Below, one piece after another: positions 1 through 5,929 of a stretch of DNA of 6,499 nt. Within the stretch, counting starts at the first letter, position 1, and each line of letters begins with the position of its first letter. The stretch lies in assembly GCA_903872005.1 (NCBI GenBank), contig CAIQJD010000829.1:1-6499 (forward strand), read 5' to 3'. The notes under the pieces were generated by a model, which was not told where the DNA came from, made no database searches, and saw nothing but the letters and a program-made list of their open reading frames with translations. This DNA comes from an uncultured bacterium. GTDB taxonomy: Bacteria; Chloroflexota; Anaerolineae; JACIWP01. The position numbers were made by a program, and so were the translations under genes.

Positions 1-975
1 AAGAACCTGAAGGCGACCCTGGATGGCGGCGTGACGACAGTGCGCGATGGCGGGGGCGCTGATCTGGGCTATAAGTTAGCCATCGAACAGGGGCTGACGC
101 CTGGCCCGCGCCTGTTCATCACCATCGTGCCGCTCAGCCAGAGCGGCGGCCTCTTCGATCTGCCGCTCTACTCTGGCGCGAAGGTGGACCTCTCCAACAT
201 CACGCCGCGCGTGCGCCTCTTCTGCGGCGGCGTCGAGAACGTGCGCCAGATCACGCGGCAGCTCCTCCTGGAAGGCGCGGATGTCATCAAGATCAGCACC
301 ACCGGCAGCGTCTACACCCATCCTGGCAAGGTGCCCGGCCCGCAGTTCACCCCGGAAGAGATTGCGGCGGTCGTCTACGAAGCGAAGGCGGCCGGCAAGC
401 GCACCATGACCCACTGCGAAGGCGGCCAGGGCTTGCGGAATGCGCTGAATGGCGGCATTGACTCCATCGAGCATGGCTTCTATCTTACCGACGAAGATGT
501 CAGGCTGATGCGGGAGCGCGAGGTGTTTCTGGTGCCGACCCTGGCTTGCAACTATGGCATCCTCAAGGTCATCAAGCGCGATCCGAAAGCTGGCATCCAC
601 GAACAGTCCATTCATGTCGCCAGAGCGATCATCTCCGATCATGCCAAGAGTATCCAGAAGGCGGCCGCGGCCGGCGTCAAGATCGCCATGGGCTCGGACG
701 CGTTTGGCTGGGATCAGGGTGAGAATCTCTACGAACTGGAACTGATGGTCAATCTCGGCTTCTCGCCGATGGAAGCCATTGTCGCTGCGACATCCTCTGG
801 GGCGCGCCTGCTTGGCGAAGAAGATCGCCTCGGCACAGTCGCGCCGGGCAAGCTGGCCGACATTTTGCTGATTGACGGCGACCCGTTGGCCGATATCCGC
901 ATCTTGCAAGACAAGGAGCGCATCCGGCTGATCATGAAGGATGGCGCCATCTACAAGAACACGCTCGCTCTCTAG
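1..975 (+). CDS. Metal-dependent amidohydrolase, imidazolonepropionase-like (COG1228 type), 5' end missing
   Basis: This is the C-terminal 324 residues of a cytosolic-type amidohydrolase, an enzyme class that hydrolyses C-N bonds in amides, cyclic amides or peptides at a metal centre. The reading frame is open from base 1, and the first codons (NLKATLDGGVTTVRDGGG) are typical family sequence, so the gene starts upstream and the GTG at base 31 is not the start. Numbered from base 1, the TIM-barrel ligands visible are Lys97 (DVIKIS, the probable carboxylated bridging lysine), His138 (MTHCEG), His158 (SIEHGF) and Asp233 (MGSDAFG). The C-terminus (LGTVAPGKLADILLIDGDPLADI) is the family's usual return to the small beta domain. 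The N-terminal HxH metal motif must lie upstream. Family members are usually about 400-430 residues, so roughly 80-100 are missing. The substrate cannot be read from the sequence; relatives include imidazolonepropionase and Zn-dependent prolidase-like dipeptidases. A promoter follows the stop, so the gene may belong to a different transcription unit from the genes after it. Family call is secure, specificity is not. Confidence 0.5.
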   Translation, partial: KNLKATLDGGVTTVRDGGGADLGYKLAIEQGLTPGPRLFITIVPLSQSGGLFDLPLYSGAKVDLSNITPRVRLFCGGVENVRQITRQLLLEGADVIKISTTGSVYTHPGKVPGPQFTPEEIAAVVYEAKAAGKRTMTHCEGGQGLRNALNGGIDSIEHGFYLTDEDVRLMREREVFLVPTLACNYGILKVIKRDPKAGIHEQSIHVARAIISDHAKSIQKAAAAGVKIAMGSDAFGWDQGENLYELELMVNLGFSPMEAIVAATSSGARLLGEEDRLGTVAPGKLADILLIDGDPLADIRILQDKERIRLIMKDGAIYKNTLAL

Positions 976-1000
976 ACGGAAGCGATGACGATCGTGTGGT

Positions 1001-1028
1001 TTGACATTCCCAGAAACGGTATTATAAT
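1001..1028 (+). promoter_or_regulatory. Consensus sigma-70-type promoter for the downstream operon
   Basis: TTGACA (1001-1006) and TATAAT (1023-1028) are exact matches to the housekeeping -35 and -10 boxes, with a 16-base spacer (17 is optimal). The region is strikingly AT-rich compared with the coding DNA around it, and it sits in the only gap of the window that exceeds 100 bases. Transcription would begin near base 1035, giving a leader of about 45 bases before the ATG at 1080. No TG extension of the -10 is present. Two perfect hexamers at near-ideal spacing upstream of a gene start are unlikely by chance in GC-rich DNA. Activity in the host is inferred. Confidence 0.5.
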
Positions 1029-1049
1029 CATATCATAATACCAATTCTG
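1011..1049. promoter_or_regulatory. Long palindromic operator overlapping the -10 box
   Basis: A dyad centred on base 1030 spans 39 bases. The inner arms GGTATTAT (1018-1025) and ATAATACC (1035-1042) are perfect inverse complements. Two further pairs match inside them (1027-1028 with 1032-1033). Outside them CAGAA (1011-1015) pairs perfectly with TTCTG (1045-1049). In total 15 of 19 base pairs are symmetric. The left inner arm overlaps the TATAAT box and the right arm covers the predicted start of transcription, so a bound dimer would block RNA polymerase: a repressor site is the natural reading. The arms straddle the expected start of transcription, so the element would not be transcribed whole as an RNA hairpin, and there is no T-run to make it a terminator. 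The regulator is not in the window and its family cannot be named from the site. Confidence 0.5.
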
Positions 1050-1067
1050 CCAGCAAGGATGTGTCTT

Positions 1068-1074
1068 GAGGGGG
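1068..1074 (+). promoter_or_regulatory. Ribosome binding site fixing the MttB-family start
   Basis: GAGGGGG lies 5 bases before the ATG at 1080 and only 2 bases before an alternative ATG at 1077. The farther ATG at 1059 lies upstream of this motif and would place it inside the coding sequence. Base 1080 is therefore preferred. Confidence 0.5.
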
Positions 1075-1079
1075 AAATG

Positions 1080-2534
1080 ATGAGAAGTAGCTACGCCGCA
1101 CAGATGACGCCACAATTCACGCTCCTTTCGGAGAGCCAGAAAGAAGAGATCCATCTGGCAAGCCTCGAAATCCTGGATCGCACGGGTTCGCGTGTTTTCA
1201 GCGATGAGGCGCTTGAGCTGTTACGGAAAGCCGGCGCGGACATCACGGATGGCAACCTGGTACGCATCCCGGCCACGCTTATCGAGTGGGCCATTCGCAC
1301 CGCGCCGCCGCGCATCCCCATGTACACGCGCGATGGCGCGCCGGCCATGGTCCTGGAAGGCCACCGCACCTACTACGGCACAGGCTCAGACTGTCCGAAT
1401 ATCCTCGATCCGCAGACGGGCGAGCGCCGCCAATTTTTGAAGGCGGATGTAGCGAACGCGGCCCGCCTTTGCGATGCGCTGCCCAACATCGACTTCGTGA
1501 TGTCTATGGGGCTGGTTTCGGACTGCCCGGTTGAGACATCCGATCGCCACCAGTTTGAAGCCATGATGCTGAACACCGTCAAGCCCATTGTCTACACGGC
1601 GCATGATCTGGCCGGCCTGAAGGACATTGTGGCCATGGCGGCCGAGGCGGCCGGCGGCATGGCCGAGCTGCAGCGCAAGCCCTTCCTCATCCTGTATGGG
1701 GAGCCGATCACTCCGCTGAAGCACGCCAAAGAATCCATGGAGAAGCTGCTCTATCTGGCGGAGCATCGCCTGCCGATGATCTATGCGCCGGGCATGTTGC
1801 GCGGCGCGACCGCGCCGGTGACGACGGCCGGCTGCCTGGCTCTCGCCAACGCGGAGAGCCTGACTGGCATCCTCATCGCGCAGTTGAAGCGCCAGGGCGC
1901 GCCGGTCGTCTACGGCGGCGGAGCCATCCCGATGGACATGAAGACCTCCGTGGGCGCGTATGGCGCGCCGGAGCTGCAACTGACCGGCATGGCCCTGGCC
2001 GAGATGGCGCACCGCTATCGCTTGCCGCGCTTCAGCGGCGCCGGCGCCAGCGATTCCAAAGTCGTTGACCAACAGGCCATGATCGAAGGAACGATTTCCG
2101 TCATGTCGCAGGCGCTCTGCGGCGCCAATCTGGTGCATGACGTCGGCTTCCTGGAGAGCGGCCTGACCGGCTCCTACGCGATGGTGCTGGCTATGGATGA
2201 GGTGATCAGCATGGTCAAGTGCCTGATGAATGGCGTTCGGATTGACGACGAGCAGCTCGCCCTCGACGCTATCCATCGCGTTGGGGCAGACAGCAATTTC
2301 ATCTCCGATGAGCATACCCTGAAGCACTTCCGCCAGGTGTGGTACCCACGCTTCCTGGATCGTCGCGACTACGCGTCCTGGAGCGCCGACGGCAAGAACA
2401 TGATTGACCGGCTCAATGCCAGGGTACTCGACCTTCTCGCCACGCACCAGCCGGCAGCTGTGCCGGCCGAGACGGCCTGGCGGGTGCGCCAGATCATCGA
2501 AGTGGCTGAGGCGCGCGTGGGCAAGGGCAAGTGA
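1080..2534 (+). CDS. Trimethylamine methyltransferase (MttB)-family protein, non-pyrrolysine type
   Basis: Members of this superfamily (COG5598) transfer a methyl group from a methylated amine, betaine or related quaternary amine to the cobalt of a small corrinoid protein, the first step of methyl catabolism in anaerobes. The product is 484 residues, close to the usual 470-500. Family landmarks include the substrate-barrel segment YRLPRFSGAGASDSK (residues 313-327), followed by VVDQQAMIEGT, and the highly typical HDVGFLESGLTG starting at His353. The frame runs without any internal amber codon, so it lacks the pyrrolysine that defines true archaeal MttB; it belongs with the larger non-Pyl group, which includes the glycine betaine methyltransferase MtgB. 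Trimethylamine itself is therefore an unlikely substrate. No corrinoid protein or reactivating enzyme is in the window, which leaves the partner unknown. It is the first gene behind the promoter at 1001-1028, and AOR begins 33 bases after its stop. An alternative ATG at 1059 would add seven residues (MCLEGEM) but is disfavoured by the ribosome binding site. Family assignment is strong; substrate is unknown. Confidence 0.5.
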   Translation: MRSSYAAQMTPQFTLLSESQKEEIHLASLEILDRTGSRVFSDEALELLRKAGADITDGNLVRIPATLIEWAIRTAPPRIPMYTRDGAPAMVLEGHRTYYGTGSDCPNILDPQTGERRQFLKADVANAARLCDALPNIDFVMSMGLVSDCPVETSDRHQFEAMMLNTVKPIVYTAHDLAGLKDIVAMAAEAAGGMAELQRKPFLILYGEPITPLKHAKESMEKLLYLAEHRLPMIYAPGMLRGATAPVTTAGCLALANAESLTGILIAQLKRQGAPVVYGGGAIPMDMKTSVGAYGAPELQLTGMALAEMAHRYRLPRFSGAGASDSKVVDQQAMIEGTISVMSQALCGANLVHDVGFLESGLTGSYAMVLAMDEVISMVKCLMNGVRIDDEQLALDAIHRVGADSNFISDEHTLKHFRQVWYPRFLDRRDYASWSADGKNMIDRLNARVLDLLATHQPAAVPAETAWRVRQIIEVAEARVGKGK

Positions 2535-2555
2535 GACGGATGACGCGTGGCTCTC

Positions 2556-2561
2556 AGGAGG
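2556..2561 (+). promoter_or_regulatory. Ribosome binding site fixing the AOR start
   Basis: A perfect AGGAGG sits 6 bases before the ATG at 2568. An in-frame GTG at 2547 lies upstream of this motif and would translate through it, so 2568 is chosen as the start. Confidence 0.5.
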
Positions 2562-2567
2562 AAGTGG

Positions 2568-4478
2568 ATGACATCGCCTAGCAGACCTCTCGGCGCAACA
2601 TGGGGCAAGATCGCGCACGTGGACCTCACGCGGCGCAGCGTTGCCGTCGAGGAATTCGACTCTGACACCATGCGCCTCCTGATCGGGGGGCGAGCGCTGG
2701 CGGCCTATCTGCTGCTGCGGGACCTGCCGCGCGGCATAGACCCGCTCGCCCCCGAAGCGCTGCTGATCTTCGCGCCGGGCATCCTGCAAGGGACCAATCT
2801 CCCCGGCGCCGGCCGGCATGGCGTCGCCGGCAAGTCGCCGCTCACCGGCGCGCTTGGCAGCAGCGAAGCCGGCGGCTGGTGGGGGCCGGAGCTTAAGCGG
2901 GCCGGCTTCGACGCCCTGGTCGTCCGCGGGCGCGCCTCGGAGCCGGTCTACCTCTGGATCAAAGATGGGGTCATCGAGATCCGGCCGGCCGGCCATCTGT
3001 GGGGCAGAGAGACCGCAGAGACGCAACAGATGGTGCGCGACGAGCTGAACGATGCCAACGCGCGCGTCGCCCAGATTGGACCGGCCGGCGAGCGCCTGGT
3101 GCGCTTTGCCGCTGTGATGAGCGACATCAATCGCGCGGCCGGCCGCAACGGCCTCGGCGCGCTCATGGGCAGCAAGAACTTGAAAGCCGTTGCCGTGCGG
3201 GGGACGCGCGCCCCCCAGCCGGCCGACCGCGCGCCGCTGACGGCCATCGCCAAGTGGCTCGGCGCGAACTACAAGCAAGAAGTCGGCTGGGCCACGCGCC
3301 TCGGCACGACCGGCGGCGTCATGAACCTGGGCAGGGCCGGCGGCCTGCCGACCCAAGCCTTCCGCGAGCCGCTCTTCGAGCAGCGCGAGGGCATCAGTGG
3401 GCAATTGATGCACCGCACCATTCTCCAGGGGCGTGACACATGTCAGGCCTGTCCCATCGGCTGCAAGCAGGTCGTGGCCCATGCAGACCCGACCGGCCAG
3501 CTCAACCTGGACCCGGCCTACGGCGGGCCGGAATATGAGACGTTGGCGGCCCTCGGCTCCAATTGTCGGGTAGACAACCTGTTGGCCGTTGCCAAAGCCA
3601 ATGAGCGCTGCGCGGCTTATGGCCTGGATACCATCTCCACCGGCATGGTGATCGCCTTCGTCATGGAATGCGTCGAGCGGGGCCTGCTCACGGCCGAACA
3701 GACGGCCGGCTACCTGCCGGGGTGGGGCGACGGCGAGGCCATGTTGCAGGGTGTGGAGATGATCGCCGGCAACGCCGGCTTTGGCGCGTTCATGGCGCAA
3801 GGCTCGGCGCGCATGGCCGCGCAGATTGGGCGCGGCGCCGAGGAGTTCGCCATTTGTGTCAAGGGCCAGGAATTGCCCATGCACGAGCCGCGCCTCAAAG
3901 CCGGCCTCGGCCTGGGCTACGCGGTGGCCCCCGTGGGCGCCGACCACATGATGAACTTCGATGACACCAGCTACACCACGCCCGACTCGCAAGTCTTGCG
4001 CGTCGCCGGCGTCTACAAGAGCGGCCCGCTGGTCTCCCACGAGCTTACTGAAGAGAAGCTCAACGTCTTCTATCACGAAGTGAACTTCGCCCACTTCCAG
4101 GACTGCGCGGTGCTGTGCATGTTCTATCCCTACGGCTACGAGCAGATGGCCGAAGCGATGAGCGCCGCTGCCGGCGTTGACTATTCCGTGTCGGATGTGC
4201 TTGCCGTCGGGGAGCGCGCCCAGCTCCTGAGCCGGTTGTTCAACTATCGCGAGGGCTTCGGCGTGGCCGACGACCGTCTGCCCCGCCGGGTCATGCAGCC
4301 CTTCGCGGAAGGGCCGCTGGCCGGCAACGAAATCACGCCGGACAAGCTGCAATGGGCGATTCGTCGCTACTACGAGTTGATGGGTTGGGATTCAGAGACC
4401 GGCCGGCCACAGCCAGAACGCATCAGCCGGCTGGGCCTGGCCCCATTACTCTCGCCTTTGGCCGCGTCGCTGAGCTGA
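2568..4478 (+). CDS. aor: Tungsten-containing aldehyde:ferredoxin oxidoreductase
   Basis: AOR-family enzymes oxidise aldehydes to carboxylic acids, or run in reverse, at a tungsten bis-pterin site and exchange electrons with ferredoxin through a [4Fe-4S] cluster in the cytoplasm. The product is 636 residues (the Pyrococcus furiosus enzyme is 605). The N-terminal domain begins with GKIAHVDLTRRS and contains the pterin-binding AGRHGVAGKSPLTGALGSSE region, then GFDALVVRGRA. Cluster ligands are all present: Cys292, Cys295 and Cys299 (CQACPIGC) plus Cys517 in the DCAVLC motif (residues 512-517), matching the C-x2-C-x3-C plus distal Cys pattern. GPEYET (Glu322 region), GLDTISTG (Asp354) and GADH (His460) fit the conserved active-site and pterin-contact positions of the family. 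Nothing essential appears lost. No ferredoxin, polyferredoxin subunit or pterin-synthesis gene is adjacent, so it looks like the single-subunit form. It sits between a methyltransferase-family gene and an aminotransferase, which suggests that its aldehyde comes from amine or amino acid breakdown. Which AOR subfamily and which aldehyde it uses cannot be decided by eye. Confidence 0.5.
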   Translation: MTSPSRPLGATWGKIAHVDLTRRSVAVEEFDSDTMRLLIGGRALAAYLLLRDLPRGIDPLAPEALLIFAPGILQGTNLPGAGRHGVAGKSPLTGALGSSEAGGWWGPELKRAGFDALVVRGRASEPVYLWIKDGVIEIRPAGHLWGRETAETQQMVRDELNDANARVAQIGPAGERLVRFAAVMSDINRAAGRNGLGALMGSKNLKAVAVRGTRAPQPADRAPLTAIAKWLGANYKQEVGWATRLGTTGGVMNLGRAGGLPTQAFREPLFEQREGISGQLMHRTILQGRDTCQACPIGCKQVVAHADPTGQLNLDPAYGGPEYETLAALGSNCRVDNLLAVAKANERCAAYGLDTISTGMVIAFVMECVERGLLTAEQTAGYLPGWGDGEAMLQGVEMIAGNAGFGAFMAQGSARMAAQIGRGAEEFAICVKGQELPMHEPRLKAGLGLGYAVAPVGADHMMNFDDTSYTTPDSQVLRVAGVYKSGPLVSHELTEEKLNVFYHEVNFAHFQDCAVLCMFYPYGYEQMAEAMSAAAGVDYSVSDVLAVGERAQLLSRLFNYREGFGVADDRLPRRVMQPFAEGPLAGNEITPDKLQWAIRRYYELMGWDSETGRPQPERISRLGLAPLLSPLAASLS

Positions 4479-4557
4479 CGCCATGACGCTCTGCTCCGTT
4501 GGCGACGCCGGCTGTGACCGTTGAATCATGAAGAAGCGTTGATCGAAGTACGAGAAA

Positions 4558-4563
4558 AAGGAG
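4558..4563 (+). promoter_or_regulatory. Ribosome binding site fixing the aminotransferase start
   Basis: AAGGAG ends 8 bases before the ATG at 4572. An in-frame TTG at 4521 would add 17 residues with no family resemblance and lies upstream of this motif, so 4572 is preferred. The 93-base gap before this gene (4479-4571) shows no convincing promoter or terminator. Confidence 0.5.
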
Positions 4564-4571
4564 AGTATCTC

Positions 4572-5900
4572 ATGGCAGCGTATAGCTTCACGAAATCGGT
4601 CGAGATGTTCCAGCGCGCCAGGAAGTCCCTGGCCGGCGGCGTGGACAGCGTAGCTCGCACCTTCCCACCTACTTTCGCTTCGCCGATCTATTTTGAGCGC
4701 GGCAAGGGTTCGCATGTTTGGGACGTAGATGGCAACGAGTACGTGGATCACGCCCTGGGCTACGGGCCGCTGATCCTCGGGCATTGCGATCCGGACCTGA
4801 CCCAGTATGTCGTGGAGTCCATTCAGAACCGCACGACGACCTTCGGCATCTGCCATGACCTGGAATTCCAGGCCGCCGAGAAGATTGTCGCCCACATGCC
4901 GGCGGTGGATCGGGTGCGCTTCACCAATACCGGCACCGAGGCCGTGATGGTCGCCATGCGCCTGGCGCGCGCCTACACCGGCAAGCAGAAGATCCTGCGC
5001 TTTGAGGGGCACTACCACGGTTGGTCGGATGTGATCCATTGGAACAGCCGCGCGCCGCTGGGGGCCATCGGCCTGCCGAATGCGCCGCGCGCCGTGCCGG
5101 CGACCAGCGGCATCGCCGATGTTTATGGCGAGGGGCTGGTGATTGCGCCGTGGAACGACCTGAATATTCTGGAAGGCATCCTGAAGCGTCGCGGCAACGA
5201 GATCGCTGCCATCATCACCGAGCCGCTCATGTGCAACCTCGGCGCGACGATGGCCAAGGATGGCTACCTGCGCGGCCTGCGTGAGCTGTGCAACAAGTAC
5301 GACATCCTGTTGATCTTCGATGAGGTCATCACGGGCTTCCGCGTCGGCATCAGCGGCGCGCAGGGCCTGTACGGCGTCAACCCCGACATTACGACCCTGG
5401 CCAAGGCCATCGGCGGCGGGTATCCGGTCGGCGCGATTGGCGGACGCGAGGATGTCATCGCCCTGCTCGGCAGCCACCAGGTGACCCATGCCGGCACCTA
5501 CAACGGGAATCTGCTCTGCATGGCGGCCGTCTACGCCACCATCGGCGTCCTCGAACGCCCCGGCGTCTACGAGAAGCTGAATGCCCAGGGCGAGCGCCTG
5601 CGCCGCGGCCTGGAGAAGGCGGCGCATAACGCCGGCGTCCCCGGCGTCGCGCAGGGCGTCGGCCCGGTCTTGCAGATTTGGTTTGAAGAGAAGCCGGTAG
5701 TGGACTATCGCGACGGCGCAGCCCGGCGCAGCATCAACCTCTATGCGTACTTCGCCAAAGCGATCTATCAGCGCGGCGTCGCCATCAATCCCGCCCAATA
5801 CGGCGTGTGGTACGTCTCGACGGCCCACACCGACCAGGACATTGACTTCACCATCGCCGCCGCCGAAGACGCAGCCAGGGAAATGAAGTCCCACATGTAG
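4572..5900 (+). CDS. Class III PLP-dependent aminotransferase, glutamate-1-semialdehyde aminomutase-like
   Basis: This fold type I PLP enzyme of 442 residues closely resembles glutamate-1-semialdehyde 2,1-aminomutase (HemL, about 430 residues) in its core. Visible motifs are the substrate-domain start FQRARKSLAGGVDS, the cofactor phosphate loop NTGTEA (residues 119-124), the HYHGWSD segment (His147 to Asp153; HemL has a YHG here), Asp250 in IFDEVITGFR that contacts the pyridine nitrogen, and the Schiff-base Lys278 in TTLAKAIGGGYPVGAIGGR. Its neighbours are catabolic and none belongs to haem synthesis, so a role in tetrapyrrole formation is doubtful. More likely it moves or removes the amino group of an amino acid or amine in the pathway served by this operon, yielding an aldehyde that the upstream AOR could oxidise (inference). 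It follows AOR after 93 bases and precedes the cysteine-synthase-like gene by 29. Alternatives are another omega-amino acid transaminase or an aminomutase; sequence motifs alone do not separate these. Confidence 0.5.
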   Translation: MAAYSFTKSVEMFQRARKSLAGGVDSVARTFPPTFASPIYFERGKGSHVWDVDGNEYVDHALGYGPLILGHCDPDLTQYVVESIQNRTTTFGICHDLEFQAAEKIVAHMPAVDRVRFTNTGTEAVMVAMRLARAYTGKQKILRFEGHYHGWSDVIHWNSRAPLGAIGLPNAPRAVPATSGIADVYGEGLVIAPWNDLNILEGILKRRGNEIAAIITEPLMCNLGATMAKDGYLRGLRELCNKYDILLIFDEVITGFRVGISGAQGLYGVNPDITTLAKAIGGGYPVGAIGGREDVIALLGSHQVTHAGTYNGNLLCMAAVYATIGVLERPGVYEKLNAQGERLRRGLEKAAHNAGVPGVAQGVGPVLQIWFEEKPVVDYRDGAARRSINLYAYFAKAIYQRGVAINPAQYGVWYVSTAHTDQDIDFTIAAAEDAAREMKSHM

Positions 5901-5929
5901 CTTCGGGCGAAACTCAACGGGAGATCATC

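Noticed and set aside
1018..1042. The AT-rich inverted repeat considered as a terminator for the amidohydrolase gene.
   Set aside because: The stem is almost all A/T, it is not followed by a T-run, and it coincides exactly with a consensus promoter, so an operator is the better explanation.
2979..3000. Runs of GGCCGGCC within the AOR gene, considered as a repeat or site cluster.
   Set aside because: GGCCGGC strings recur throughout the coding sequence as Ala-Gly codon pairs (GCC GGC) and carry no fixed spacing or arrangement.
1386..4352. A 988-codon open frame on the - strand running antisense across the MttB-family and AOR genes.
   Set aside because: Its translation shows no recognisable domain and is rich in Ala, Arg, Gly and His as expected for the mirror of GC-rich codons. 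The + strand carries two full, motif-complete genes with ribosome binding sites over the same DNA.
4483..4524. A 13-codon open frame (MTLCSVGDAGCDR) in the gap before the aminotransferase, considered as a leader peptide.
   Set aside because: There is no clear ribosome binding site, no attenuator hairpin pair and no run of a regulatory amino acid; it is too short to support.
4446..5894. A 482-codon open frame on the - strand antisense to the aminotransferase gene.
   Set aside because: It has the same GC-driven composition without any family motif, and the + strand gene there is unambiguous.
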